This document shows, in pieces, positions 24,895-33,844 of a stretch of 64,000 bases of DNA (its first letter is position 1; each line of letters begins with the position of its first letter). Position numbers and translations under genes: made by a program. Origin of the DNA: Actinoplanes oryzae (GTDB lineage: Bacteria; Actinomycetota; Actinomycetes; Mycobacteriales; Micromonosporaceae). Below the pieces are notes generated by a model. It did not search any database, was not told where the DNA came from, and saw nothing but the letters and a program-made list of their open reading frames with translations. The stretch is taken from positions 1-64,000 of the forward strand of contig NZ_JAUQWH010000012.1 in NCBI RefSeq assembly GCF_030757795.1, in the 5' to 3' direction.

Positions 24895-27009
24895 TCAGGC
24901 GAAGGTGAGGGGCACGCCCGCGCTGGTGCCGCCCGGGGTGACCACCGCGATGGTCGTGGTCGTGGCGGCGCGCGGCGGGATCGTCACGCGGAGCTGGGTG
25001 TCGGAGAGCTTGGTGAAGCCGACGGACGCCGTGCCGACCAGGACCTTGGACGCTCCGGTCAGGCCGGTGCCCGTGACGGTGACGGTGGTGGCCGACTTGG
25101 TGGAGGCGGTTGTCACGCTCAGGCCGGTGATCTCCGGGACGGGCGGCGCCTCGTAGGTGAAGGGCGTGCCCGCCGCGGAGGTGCCGCCCGGGGTGGTGAT
25201 CCGCAGGTCGGCGGGGCCGGCGGCGCGGGTCGGGAGGGTCAGCTTGAGCTGGGTGTCCGAGACCTTGGTGTAGGGGACGGTGACGCCGGCGAGGGTGACC
25301 TTGGTGCTGTCGGTGAAGCCGGTGCCGGTGACGACGACCGGGGTGCGGACGTAGGTGAGGCCGCCGGCCGGGGCGATGTCCGTGACGACCGGGACCGGCG
25401 GGGCCGTCCAGGTGAACGTGCCGGCGGTGCTGGTGCCGCCCGGGGTGGTGACCTGCAGGGCGCCGTCGCCCGCGGCGTGGGCCGGGAGGGTCAGCTTGAG
25501 CTGGGTGGGGGAGACCTTGGTGAAGCCGACGGTACGCCCGTCGAGCGTCATCTTCGTCGCCCCGGCGAAGTCGGTGCCGGTGAGGGTCACGGCCGTGGAC
25601 TTGTAGGTGAGGCCGCTCGCCGGGGTGACCGTCGTGATGACGGGTGCGGGCGGGAGCACGTACGTGAGCTGGCCCGCGGGGTTGGAGGTGCCCCACGCGT
25701 TGGTGACCGTGACGGGGTAGGTGCCCGCCGGGCGAACCGGGGCGGCGAAGGTCAGCGATGTCGCCGTCACCTTGGTGGCCGGGGCGGTGACCGTGCCCAC
25801 CTTGACGGAGGTGACGCCGGCGAGGTCGGAGCCCGCGAGGGTGACCGGCTGGCCGCCGAGGACCGTGACGGTCGCCGGGTCGAGGCGGGTGATGCCGGGC
25901 GCCGGCGGGACGTACGTGAACTTGCTGGTCTTGACCGCCGCGCTGGTGCCCGCCGCGTTGGTGACCGTGACGTCGACGAGGCCCGTGGCGTGCGCCGGGG
26001 CGGTGGCGACCAGCTTGGTGACGCCGTTGGCGACCAGAGGCTGGAACGTCGCCTCGGTGCCGCCGAACTTGACCGACGTCACGCTCGCCAGGCTCGACCC
26101 GGTGATCGTCACCGACGTGCCCGCGGGCGCCTTGGTCGTCGACAGGGCCGCCACCGAGGGCATCGGGACGGTGGGCTGCGCCGGGGTGGTGACGCCGCTG
26201 ACCGCGTACGCGCCGGTGGCCGCCTTGGTCACGAACGCCCACGAGAGCTTCGCGTCGCCGCCGTTGCCCCAGCCGGTGCCCCACGAGTTGCGGATGTAGA
26301 CGCCCTGGGCGTCGTAGCCGTACACGGCGATCATGTGACCGCCCAGGTTCGTGCCGGTCGTGGTCGTGTAGAGCGAGTGCTGCCGCAGGTACATGAAGTC
26401 GCGGAACACCGGGATGCCCAGCGCCACCGGGTTGCCCGACGCCAGCGACTGCATGACCGCGGCCTGCGCGCCGGCGCCCTGGTTGGCGCCGTTGAAGAGG
26501 CGCGTCCAGCCGCTGACCCGGTAGTTCTTCGCGTTGTCGATCTGCGCCTGGCTCGGGGCGTCCTGCCAGTTGGTGGTGCCCTGCCAGTAGTCGTCCTGCG
26601 TGTCGATGCCCGCGGACTGCGCGTTGGCGAGCACGTAGTCGGGGACCAGCCCGGCGGACGGCGCCCCGCCCTTGGCGACGTTGCGCATGTAGAGGAAGAG
26701 CGGCGCGTACGGGGCGCCGGCGCCGCCGGTGTGCTTGGCCCAGTAGCCCATGATGCTGTAGCCGACGGTCCAGGCCACGCAGGCGCCGATCTGCCCCTGG
26801 TCGCCCGGGGCCGGGGCGTCGGCCCGCAGGTCGACGCTGTCCGGGAGCACATCGAGCGCCCGGACCTTCGGCACCGTACGCCCGGCGGCCGGCACGTAGC
26901 CGCCGACGGTGTGCGGCAGCGGCTTGTTCGCCGGGGCGGCGAGGGCCGGTGCGGGGAGGGCCGCCGGGAGGGCGACGAGGACGGCTGCGGCGAGCAACAA
27001 GCGGCGCAT
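24895..27009 (-). CDS. Secreted papain-family (C1) cysteine protease with five IPT/TIG domains
   Basis: A 704-residue exported protein. The signal peptide covers residues 1-~25. The C1 peptidase domain (~50-270) has oxyanion Q71, catalytic C77 (GACVAWT), H225 (GGHMIAVYGYD) and N241 (RNSWGTGWG), so the catalytic set is complete. Five IPT/TIG beta-sandwich domains follow (about 285-370, 372-455, 456-540, 541-625, 626-704), each with the pattern PxxG...VTxTGTxF and TPGGTSxxG. They probably bind cell surface or carbohydrate. No propeptide of usual length is apparent. It diverges from the GH3 lipoprotein gene. Confidence 0.9.
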   Translation of the reverse strand: MRRLLLAAAVLVALPAALPAPALAAPANKPLPHTVGGYVPAAGRTVPKVRALDVLPDSVDLRADAPAPGDQGQIGACVAWTVGYSIMGYWAKHTGGAGAPYAPLFLYMRNVAKGGAPSAGLVPDYVLANAQSAGIDTQDDYWQGTTNWQDAPSQAQIDNAKNYRVSGWTRLFNGANQGAGAQAAVMQSLASGNPVALGIPVFRDFMYLRQHSLYTTTTGTNLGGHMIAVYGYDAQGVYIRNSWGTGWGNGGDAKLSWAFVTKAATGAYAVSGVTTPAQPTVPMPSVAALSTTKAPAGTSVTITGSSLASVTSVKFGGTEATFQPLVANGVTKLVATAPAHATGLVDVTVTNAAGTSAAVKTSKFTYVPPAPGITRLDPATVTVLGGQPVTLAGSDLAGVTSVKVGTVTAPATKVTATSLTFAAPVRPAGTYPVTVTNAWGTSNPAGQLTYVLPPAPVITTVTPASGLTYKSTAVTLTGTDFAGATKMTLDGRTVGFTKVSPTQLKLTLPAHAAGDGALQVTTPGGTSTAGTFTWTAPPVPVVTDIAPAGGLTYVRTPVVVTGTGFTDSTKVTLAGVTVPYTKVSDTQLKLTLPTRAAGPADLRITTPGGTSAAGTPFTYEAPPVPEITGLSVTTASTKSATTVTVTGTGLTGASKVLVGTASVGFTKLSDTQLRVTIPPRAATTTTIAVVTPGGTSAGVPLTFA

Positions 27010-27120
27010 CGATGGGTCCTTCCGTTGATGCGAAGGACCGCCTCATCGGCGGGGTGTGCGCCGGGTTGAGAGAAGTTCAAGATCCGGTGTCGTCGCGGGC
27101 GTCGGATAGCGTTGCGGGCG

Positions 27121-28305
27121 ATGCGTCCCGTCCTTCGCCTTCTGGCCGTCCCCGTCCTGCTGCTGGCCGGGGCGTGCTCGCCGCGCGCCGCCGCCCCGGC
27201 GGCTGCTCCTTCGGCCGTCCCCTCGCCCGTTTCGTCACCTTCGCCGTCCTTGACGCCGTCCTCGGCCGCGCCGGACTGCGTGGGCCGGATCCTGGGCGGC
27301 ATGTCGGTGCCCGAGCAGGCCGGTCAGGTGCTGATGATCGGCACCCCCGTCGCCGCCCCGCGGGAGATCACGGGCGACCTCACCCGCCTGCACCTCGGCG
27401 GCGTCTTCCTGGCCGGCCGCAGCACCCGCTCCGCCACCGCCCTGCGCGCCGACATCGCGGCCCTGACCAGGTCGGGAGGGGCGGTCCCGCCGCTCGTCTC
27501 GCTGGACCAGGAGGGCGGCAGCGTCCAGACCCTCAAGGGCGACGACTTCCCGATCCTGCCGTCGGCGCAGCGCCTGGGCGCCCGCTCCGCCACCGAGCTG
27601 CGCGACACGGTCAGCGGCAGCGCCCGCCGCCTGGCCGCCATCGGCATCACCCTCAACCTGGCCCCGGTCGCCGACACCGTGCCCGCCGACATCGCCGAGG
27701 CCAACCCGCCCATCGGCGCCTTCCGCCGGCAGTACGGCTCCCAGCCCGCCAAGGTCGCGGCGGCCATCCGCACGGCCGTCCCCGCCTCCCAGGACGCGGG
27801 CGTGCTCACGGTCCTCAAGCACTTCCCGGGGCTGGGCCGCGTGCGCGCGAACACCGACGTGACCGCCGACGTCATCGACGCCCACACCACCGCGGACGAC
27901 CCCTACCTCGAGCCGTTCCGCGCGGGCATCGAGGCCGGCTCCGCCGCGGTGATGATGTCCTCGGCCCGCTACCCGCGGCTCGACCAGGAGACGATCGCCG
28001 CCTACTCGGAGCCGATCATCACCGGTCTCCTCCGCGAGAAGCTCGGCTTCCGGGGCCTGGTCATGTCCGACGACCTGGGCGCCGCGGACGCCGCCGCCAT
28101 CGCCCCGGTCGGCGAGCGCGCGGTCCGCTTCATCGCGGCCGGCGGCGACCTCGCCCTGACGATCCGGCCCGAGGACGCGAAGCCGATGGCGGAGGCGCTG
28201 ACCGAGCGGGCGGGCAAGGACGAGGATTTCGCCCTGCGCCTGAAGGACGCCGCCAGCCACGTCCTGCGTGTCAAGGACCGCGCCGGGCTGCTCTCGTGCG
28301 GGTGA
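27121..28305 (+). CDS. GH3 beta-N-acetylhexosaminidase-like lipoprotein (LpqI/NagZ-type)
   Basis: A 394-residue lipoprotein; the signal peptide ends in LLAGAC with lipidated C19, then a Ser/Pro linker. The glycoside hydrolase family 3 barrel includes PLVSLDQEGG, the KHFPG motif (~residue 238) and the nucleophile Asp in VMSDDLGA. NagZ enzymes have a DSH catalytic dyad after KHFPG; here the loop reads GLGRVRANTD. It probably trims GlcNAc from muropeptides outside the membrane. ATG 27121 is chosen, with TTG 27112 possible. Its stop overlaps the next gene. Confidence 0.88.
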   Translation: MRPVLRLLAVPVLLLAGACSPRAAAPAAAPSAVPSPVSSPSPSLTPSSAAPDCVGRILGGMSVPEQAGQVLMIGTPVAAPREITGDLTRLHLGGVFLAGRSTRSATALRADIAALTRSGGAVPPLVSLDQEGGSVQTLKGDDFPILPSAQRLGARSATELRDTVSGSARRLAAIGITLNLAPVADTVPADIAEANPPIGAFRRQYGSQPAKVAAAIRTAVPASQDAGVLTVLKHFPGLGRVRANTDVTADVIDAHTTADDPYLEPFRAGIEAGSAAVMMSSARYPRLDQETIAAYSEPIITGLLREKLGFRGLVMSDDLGAADAAAIAPVGERAVRFIAAGGDLALTIRPEDAKPMAEALTERAGKDEDFALRLKDAASHVLRVKDRAGLLSCG

Positions 28306-28958
28306 CCCGGCGCGTGCGTCGCCGACTGATTCTCGCGGTGATGGCCCTGGTGGTGCTGGTCAGCGTGCCGTGGCTGTGGACGACCGGCGCCGCGTGGGGC
28401 CACGTCCACGACGCCGCGGACGCGCCGGCCAGGGACGTGGTGATCGTGCTGGGGACGCAGGTGGGGGCGGACCGGCGTACGCCCGAAGCGCGTCTCGCCG
28501 GCCGGCTGCGCACCGCCGCGGCGCTGGTGACCGGCGGCCGGGCCCGGGCGATCCTGGTGTCGGGCGACGGCGGCGGGGAGTCGGGCGACGAGACCGCCGC
28601 GATGACCGGCTATCTGACCGGGGAACTGGGCATCGATCCGGCGCGGGTGGTGGCCGACCCGCACGGCCTCGACACGTACGACAGCTGCCGCCGCGCCCGT
28701 GACGTCTACGGCGTGCGGTCGGCGCTGATCGTCACGCAGGCCTATCACCTGTCCCGGGCGGTGACCGTGTGCCGGCAGCTCGACCTGGACGTGGACGGCG
28801 TGAAGGCGGACTGCACGGGCTGCGGGGCGCGGCTGCTCGCGGAGAAGTGGGTGCGGGACTACTTCGCGAGCGGCAAGGCGGCGTGGGACGTGCTGCGCGA
28901 CCGCCCGGCCGCGGTGACCTCACCGGCCACCACGGCCCTGTCCGACGCGCTCGGCTAG
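28302..28958 (+). CDS. SanA/YdcF-like DUF218 membrane protein
   Basis: A 218-residue protein with one N-terminal membrane helix (~residues 9-28) and an extracytoplasmic DUF218 domain. Signature segments are VVIVLGTQV, RLAGRLRTAAAL, ILVSGDGG, the acidic DPHGLDTYDS and VTQAYHLSRA. Family members are implicated in envelope barrier function and vancomycin exclusion. The GTG at 28302 overlaps the GH3 stop (GTGA), indicating co-translation with the muropeptide-processing enzyme; GTG 28296 is an alternative. Confidence 0.88.
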   Translation: MTRRVRRRLILAVMALVVLVSVPWLWTTGAAWGHVHDAADAPARDVVIVLGTQVGADRRTPEARLAGRLRTAAALVTGGRARAILVSGDGGGESGDETAAMTGYLTGELGIDPARVVADPHGLDTYDSCRRARDVYGVRSALIVTQAYHLSRAVTVCRQLDLDVDGVKADCTGCGARLLAEKWVRDYFASGKAAWDVLRDRPAAVTSPATTALSDALG

Positions 28959-29051
28959 GGCAACGGCGCCGCGCCAGCGCATGCCGGGCACGAGGACGTG
29001 TTTCCCGCGCAGCTCGGGGCGGGTCATGGCCTTCTACCCCTTGACCGGAGG

Positions 29052-29702
29052 TCAGCGTCGGCCGAGCGTCGGCAGCCCGCCCGATACGGCGCGCACAGAT
29101 TCGCCGGGCGCCCGGTGGCAGACTTCGCAGCAGAGCCGGCCCGAATCCCCCCGCGGCGGCCGGTAAAGGCGGCCGCATTGGGCACATTTCCGTTGCTGCA
29201 CGGTTGTCGGTTTTCCGGCGCTCTGGTGACGAGTGCCACCGGCCTCCGAGGCAGACCGGGATGTGCCAACCGATGCGGCCCCGCGACGATTCTTCCTCGC
29301 AGCGCGCAGACGGAGTCGGCAGTCATCGAGAAGCGCCTCGGCCCGATCGCGATCCTGGCGCGCCATGGTGGTAAGCGTCAACGATTTGGCTGCCCTGGAC
29401 AAGAGTCTGCCCGCCCCACTCAAGTCACTGTCGCTCATCGCGGCATCAAATTCCAGTCGGAAGACGAAGTCCGTCTCGCGGGTGCTGTCGGGTTGAAGGC
29501 GCCACCAGCGGTCGCCACGCTTCGCCTTCGCCTCGCCCGCGCGTCTGCTCTTCGCCAGCCGGCGCGCTCGGCAGGTGCGACACTCCAACACTTGAAGTGG
29601 GTCGCGCTCCAGCTGAGCGGCAGAGACCGTGAAGGCGCTGGGAGGCAGGTTCGGATTGCCCTCGTGCCTCTGGTCATCGCAGCGCCACAGCGACCTGGTC
29701 AT
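29052..29702 (-). CDS. Hypothetical zinc-finger-like protein, atypical composition
   Basis: A 216-residue basic protein of unknown family. Near the N-terminus ECRTCRARR gives one CxxC; near the C-terminus CAQCG and CCEVCH give two more, so it may bind one or two zinc ions. The centre is rich in Arg, Ala and Ser and largely helical. Codon use is less G/C-biased than neighbours, and the flanking DNA has a mixed composition, so it may be recently acquired. ATG 29702; a TTG two codons upstream is possible. Confidence 0.6.
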   Translation of the reverse strand: MTRSLWRCDDQRHEGNPNLPPSAFTVSAAQLERDPLQVLECRTCRARRLAKSRRAGEAKAKRGDRWWRLQPDSTRETDFVFRLEFDAAMSDSDLSGAGRLLSRAAKSLTLTTMARQDRDRAEALLDDCRLRLRAARKNRRGAASVGTSRSASEAGGTRHQSAGKPTTVQQRKCAQCGRLYRPPRGDSGRLCCEVCHRAPGESVRAVSGGLPTLGRR

Positions 29703-29874
29703 CGCCAATCCTCACTCAGTGAACCTTCACTGGGAGATTCGGCAGAGTTCTTGCGTTCTTGACGAACCTGGAACCCAGCGCATAGCTGGACATGGGCTGC
29801 CGGGCGAGGGGAGTGCGGCCCGGCTACATCCCATGCCGGGCCGCGCTTCGGTCGGGCGCCAGCAGCTTCAGCTC

Positions 29875-30054
29875 CTAGCGAAGGACATCCTTCAAGAACC
29901 GTAGAAGGAGATTCAACGCTTTGCGCGCGTCGGCACGTCGATCCCGGTCGCGGTCGAAAAGCGCCACTGCCAACGCGAGCGGCACGCAAAGCGTGACTGT
30001 CCCGACGGCGACAGCGATGAGCATGACGGCGAGGCTTTGCATTATTTCGGTCAC
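29875..30054 (-). CDS. Small single-helix membrane protein
   Basis: A 59-residue peptide starting at GTG 30054 (an ATG at 30042 would give 55). One hydrophobic helix occupies residues ~6-32 (VMLIAVAVGTVTLCVPLALA), followed by a highly charged tail (DRDRDRRADARK) and a short amphipathic end. No family recognised. It sits upstream of the zinc-finger-like gene on the same strand, 170 bp apart, in a stretch of less biased composition. Confidence 0.5.
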   Translation of the reverse strand: MTEIMQSLAVMLIAVAVGTVTLCVPLALAVALFDRDRDRRADARKALNLLLRFLKDVLR

Positions 30055-30202
30055 TCCGCCGTCGTGTTGCGTTGCAGCGTGGCTGCACCTGTCGGTCGGG
30101 CGAGGCCCGACCGGCAGGAACAACAGCGCGGTTCATATGGTCGCACAACCTTGCAATGAACCGGGTGCTCTCGTCGGCCGCCGATCAGGCGCGGAGCTGG
30201 CC

Positions 30203-30233
30203 GTGCTCGGCCGCTTGACGGCCGGCCGAGCAC
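30203..30233 (-). terminator. Second hairpin downstream of M15 peptidase gene
   Basis: GTGCTCGGCC (30203-30212) pairs with GGCCGAGCAC (30224-30233). It lies 16 bp beyond a stronger hairpin, making tandem terminators. Confidence 0.5.
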
Positions 30234-30248
30234 CGGCCGAAGTGTTGC

Positions 30249-30295
30249 CCGCCTGCGAGGAGCCACGCGAAGTCACCGCGGCTCCTCGCAGGCGG
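30249..30295 (-). terminator. 16-bp perfect inverted repeat after M15 peptidase gene
   Basis: CCGCCTGCGAGGAGCC (30249-30264) is perfectly complementary to 30280-30295 with a 15-base loop, starting 17 bp past the stop codon at 30312 on the reverse strand. Confidence 0.7.
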
Positions 30296-30311
30296 AGCGC
30301 GGGCATGACTG

Positions 30312-30977
30312 TCAGACGGGGAACTCGAAGTGCTGGTAGTCCTTGAGTGACTTCCAGTCGCCGCCCCAGGTGAAGCCGTGCGCCGTGAAGGCCCGCCACA
30401 CCTTGTCGCCGTGTTTGATCATGCCGGGGCGGACCTTGGCGCGGTTCGTGTACGCCTTGCCGGCCGGCGGCTGCACGACGGTTCCCTTGACGTACGGGTT
30501 CTGCACCGTGTTGATGTCGATGGCCTTGCCGTACGAGTGCACCGAGAAGCCGGTCGTCGAGCCGGTTATCGGACGGCAGTTGAAGGCCGAGGTGTTGTTG
30601 GCGGCCATCGAGGCGTTGTCGTCGGCGTCGAAGCGGTCGACGGGCAGCATCTTCCTGATCGGGAAGCGGATCGAGTAGAGCCGGTGGAAGATGTCCGCCA
30701 CGCTGCGCGCCACGTCCTCGTGGACGATCAGCTCGCCGCGGTGGCGGGCGCGGTCGAAGCCCCAGTACGTCAGCTGGACCCGCCGGAGGTCCGCGATTCT
30801 CACCGGGCACCCCCGATGCCACGACACGCCGGTCATCGCGGCCGCCGTCGCGGCGTCGACGGTTCTGACAGAGGATCGGTAGCCGTCGTCGGCCGCGGCG
30901 GGGACGGCCGGGCCGACAGTGCCGAGCAGCACACCGGCCACGGCCGACCTGATCAAGACAAGGAGAGAGGGACGCAT
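30312..30977 (-). CDS. Secreted M15-family D-Ala-D-Ala carboxypeptidase-like protein
   Basis: A 221-residue exported protein with a signal peptide (residues 1-~29). The M15 metallopeptidase fold is indicated by SVHSYGKAIDIN (H147 and D154 as zinc ligands) and the third ligand H216 in DYQHFEF. It likely cleaves peptidoglycan stem peptides outside the cell. Two Cys (C57, C134) could form a disulfide. ATG 30977. Stand-alone, with tandem hairpins after the stop. Confidence 0.88.
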   Translation of the reverse strand: MRPSLLVLIRSAVAGVLLGTVGPAVPAAADDGYRSSVRTVDAATAAAMTGVSWHRGCPVRIADLRRVQLTYWGFDRARHRGELIVHEDVARSVADIFHRLYSIRFPIRKMLPVDRFDADDNASMAANNTSAFNCRPITGSTTGFSVHSYGKAIDINTVQNPYVKGTVVQPPAGKAYTNRAKVRPGMIKHGDKVWRAFTAHGFTWGGDWKSLKDYQHFEFPV

Positions 30978-31063
30978 CTCCGGATCCTGTCAGCCGGGTA
31001 ACGCCCTGATCTCGCCCTGCGGGGCAGGCGTCACCCGATCGGGTTCCGGTGATCCAATGGGGG

Positions 31064-31912
31064 ATGCGGCGGACTGTGGTGGTGACGGGGGCGAGTTCGG
31101 GCATCGGGCTGGCCGCCTGCCTGGCGTTCGCCCGGGCGGGGGACGATGTCGTGCTGCTCGGGCGGGATCCGCGGCGGCTGGCGGCTGCCGTGGCGCGGGT
31201 GCGGGAGGCGGGTGGTCGCACCCCGGCTTCCTATCGGGCCGACTTCGCGGTGCTGGACGAGGTCCGGGCGGCGGGCGCGCGGATCGCGGCCGGGCACGAG
31301 CGCGTGCACGTGCTGGCGAACAACGCCGGGCTGCTGACCTCGGTGCGCCGGCCCACCGTCGACGGCCACGACGCGACCGTGCAGATCAACCATCTCGGCG
31401 GGTTCCTGCTCACGCATCTGCTGCTGGATCGGCTGCGGGCCGCGGCCACGGCGGAGGCGCCGGCCCGGGTCGTGACGACGTCGTCGCTGGCGGAGGCGTG
31501 GGGCACGCTCGACGTGGACCGGCCGGGGCGCCGTCAGGTCAGCCGCTGGCTCGCGTACGGGGCCAGCAAGCAGGCGAACATCCTCATGACCGTCGAGGCG
31601 GCCCGGCGCTGGACCGGTCTCGGCGTCGTGGCGACGTGCTTCTTCCCCGGGCTGATCCGCAGCGGCTTCGGGCGGCGGAGCCCGGCCTTCAGCATGGGCA
31701 AGCTTGCGCCCGGCCTGTTCCGCTCCAGCGAGGAGGGCGCGGACACGCTCGTCTGGCTGGCCACCGACCCGCGGGCGCTGGTGCCGGGGGGCTATTTCGC
31801 CTGGCGTACGCCCTTCGCCGCGACCGGCCGCGCCACGGACCCGGCCCGGGCCCGCCGCCTGTGGCAGTCCAGCCTGGCGGCCGTGGGCGGGACTCCGGAG
31901 GCGGTCAGGTGA
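31064..31912 (+). CDS. Short-chain dehydrogenase/reductase
   Basis: A 282-residue SDR with the NAD(P)-binding TGASSGIG at residues ~9-16, the structural ANNAG motif, catalytic Ser in TTSS and the YGASK active site (Tyr/Lys). The residue pattern and length fit the retinol-dehydrogenase/oxidoreductase type with NADP preference suggested by GRDPRR after the second strand. Substrate unknown. ATG 31064 gives a standard N-terminus; a GTG at 31049 would add five residues. Its stop overlaps the convergent response regulator by 8 bp. Confidence 0.88.
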   Translation: MRRTVVVTGASSGIGLAACLAFARAGDDVVLLGRDPRRLAAAVARVREAGGRTPASYRADFAVLDEVRAAGARIAAGHERVHVLANNAGLLTSVRRPTVDGHDATVQINHLGGFLLTHLLLDRLRAAATAEAPARVVTTSSLAEAWGTLDVDRPGRRQVSRWLAYGASKQANILMTVEAARRWTGLGVVATCFFPGLIRSGFGRRSPAFSMGKLAPGLFRSSEEGADTLVWLATDPRALVPGGYFAWRTPFAATGRATDPARARRLWQSSLAAVGGTPEAVR

Positions 31913-32564
31913 CCAGGCCGTTGCGGTACGCGTAGACCACGGCCTGGACGCGGTCGCGCAGGTCGAGTTTCGTGAGGATCCGGGAGACGTACGTCTTGAC
32001 GGTCTCCTGGCTGATGACCAGCGTCGCGGCGATCTCGCTGTTCGACATGCCGTTGGCGATCAGGCGCAGCACCTCCAGCTCCCGGGCCGTCAGGGCGCTG
32101 TTCCCCGGCCCGTCGCCGGCCGGGCGGATCCGGGCCGCGTACCGGCCGACGAGCTGACGGGTCACCTCCGGGGCGAGCAGCGCGGCGCCGGTCGCCACGG
32201 TGCGGATGCCGTGGAGCAGCTGCGCGGGCGGGGCGTCCTTGAGGAGGAAGCCGCTGGCTCCGGCGCGCAGGGCCTCGTACACGTACTCGTCGAGGTTGAA
32301 GGTGGTGACCACCAGCACCTTGACGGGATCGGTGACCCCCGCCCCGGCGAGGTGGCGGGTGGCCTCGATGCCGTCGAGCACCGGCATGCGGACGTCCATG
32401 ACGACCACGTCGGGGTGCAGCTTGCCGGCGAGGTCGACGGCGGCGCGGCCGTCGCCGCACTCGCCGACGATCTCCATGTCGGGCTGGGCGTCGATGATCG
32501 TGGCGAAGCCGGTGCGGATGAGGGCCTGGTCGTCGGCCACCAGGACCCGGATGAGATCGCTCAC
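31905..32564 (-). CDS. NarL/LuxR-type response regulator
   Basis: A 219-residue regulator. The receiver domain has D11/D12, the phospho-acceptor D57 (VVMDVRMP), T-switch VVTTF and K ~107 (FLLKD). The LuxR helix-turn-helix lies at ~150-205 (LTARELEVLRLIANGMSNSE, SQETVKTYVSRIL). GTG 32564 overlaps the kinase stop (GTGA), so the pair is co-translated, kinase first. Target genes are not evident. Confidence 0.93.
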   Translation of the reverse strand: MSDLIRVLVADDQALIRTGFATIIDAQPDMEIVGECGDGRAAVDLAGKLHPDVVVMDVRMPVLDGIEATRHLAGAGVTDPVKVLVVTTFNLDEYVYEALRAGASGFLLKDAPPAQLLHGIRTVATGAALLAPEVTRQLVGRYAARIRPAGDGPGNSALTARELEVLRLIANGMSNSEIAATLVISQETVKTYVSRILTKLDLRDRVQAVVYAYRNGLVT

Positions 32565-33682
32565 GCCGGGATCCTCGCACGCACCTCGAAGCCGCCGTTC
32601 GGCCGCCGGCCGGCGCCGAACTCGCCGCCCAGCGCCTCCACGCGCTCGCGCAGCCCGGCGAGCCCGCGCCCGCTGCCGCCCGGCGACGCGGCCCCGGAGC
32701 CGGTCCCGTCGGTGGTGACCTCCACGGTCAGCTCCTTCGGGCTGTGCCGCACGCGGACCGTGGTGCGGCCCCCGTGGTCGTACTTGAGCGCGTTCGTGAG
32801 CGCCTCCTGCACGACCCGGAACGCGGTGAGCTCGGTGCTGCCGGCGCTCTCCGGGCGTACGCCCTCCTCGCTGAACTCGACCGGCTGCCCGGCGCGGCGC
32901 GTCTGCTCCACGAGCGCGGGCAGGTCGCCGGCGGAGGGGGCGCGGGTCTCCGTACCCGGATCGGGGTTGAGCAGGTCGAGCAGCTGCCGCAGGTCGGCGA
33001 TGGCCCGGCGGCCCGTGTCGGTCACCGCACTGAGGGTGTCGTCCAGCTTCTCCGGTACGGCCGTCAGGTACCGCGCCGCCTCGGCCTGCACCACCATCGC
33101 CGTGACATGGTGCGTCACGACGTCGTGCAGCTCCCGCGCGATCCGGGTCCGCTCGGCCGTGCGCGTGGCCTCCGCCACCCGCAGCCGCCGCTCCGCCTCC
33201 GCCAGCCGGGTCTGCCGCACCCACGAGCCGATGCCCCACGCCAGCGCCATCACCAGGTAGAACGTCACGAACCCGAGCACGCCCTCGGCGGAGCCGAGCC
33301 GGTCGAGCCCGAGCGCCACCGGCACGTACGCCAGGGTCAGCAGCGCCATCACCGTGCGCCGCCGGTGGCCGATGTGGACACTTGCGCTCACCAGGGCGAT
33401 CGGCAGCGCCCAGCCCCCGGCGGTGTGATAGGCCCGCAGCTGGTCCACGGCGAAACCCGCGACCACGAGCGCGAGGCTGAGGGCGGGCCACCTCCGGCGT
33501 ACGGCCAGGGGCAGGCACTCGAGCAGGACGACCGCGACGGTCAGCAGCTCGTACGGCCGGTCGGGCAGGTCACCGACCTGCGTGGTGTACGGATGCAAGG
33601 CCGGGACGAACGCCGCGAGAAGAATGAAAAGGGCGAGCGGCGCGTCCCGGACCAGGACGGGCAACCGCCGGGAATCGATCAC
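32561..33682 (-). CDS. Two-component sensor histidine kinase (HisKA_3)
   Basis: A 373-residue kinase. Four to five membrane helices span residues ~12-155. A short coiled coil leads to the HisKA_3 helix with phospho-acceptor H186 (IARELHDVVTHHV). The HATPase domain has the N-box VVQEALTNALKY and the G-box GGSGRGLAGLRERV. GTG 33682 was chosen because it begins just before the first helix; GTG 33721 would add 13 residues. It forms an operon with the overlapping response regulator. Confidence 0.9.
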   Translation of the reverse strand: MIDSRRLPVLVRDAPLALFILLAAFVPALHPYTTQVGDLPDRPYELLTVAVVLLECLPLAVRRRWPALSLALVVAGFAVDQLRAYHTAGGWALPIALVSASVHIGHRRRTVMALLTLAYVPVALGLDRLGSAEGVLGFVTFYLVMALAWGIGSWVRQTRLAEAERRLRVAEATRTAERTRIARELHDVVTHHVTAMVVQAEAARYLTAVPEKLDDTLSAVTDTGRRAIADLRQLLDLLNPDPGTETRAPSAGDLPALVEQTRRAGQPVEFSEEGVRPESAGSTELTAFRVVQEALTNALKYDHGGRTTVRVRHSPKELTVEVTTDGTGSGAASPGGSGRGLAGLRERVEALGGEFGAGRRPNGGFEVRARIPA

Positions 33683-33844
33683 CGGGGAAGAGTAGCGGCC
33701 GGGGTCCCGCCCCCGGGTCACCCGAGCGCGGACACCTCGCGGTAGCTCGCAGGGGGGACGAGCGCAACGCCCGACCCTGCTCCCCCGCCGCGACGGGGAC
33801 GTGCGATCCTCTTCCGACCATTGATCAACATGCGGGGGCGTGCG

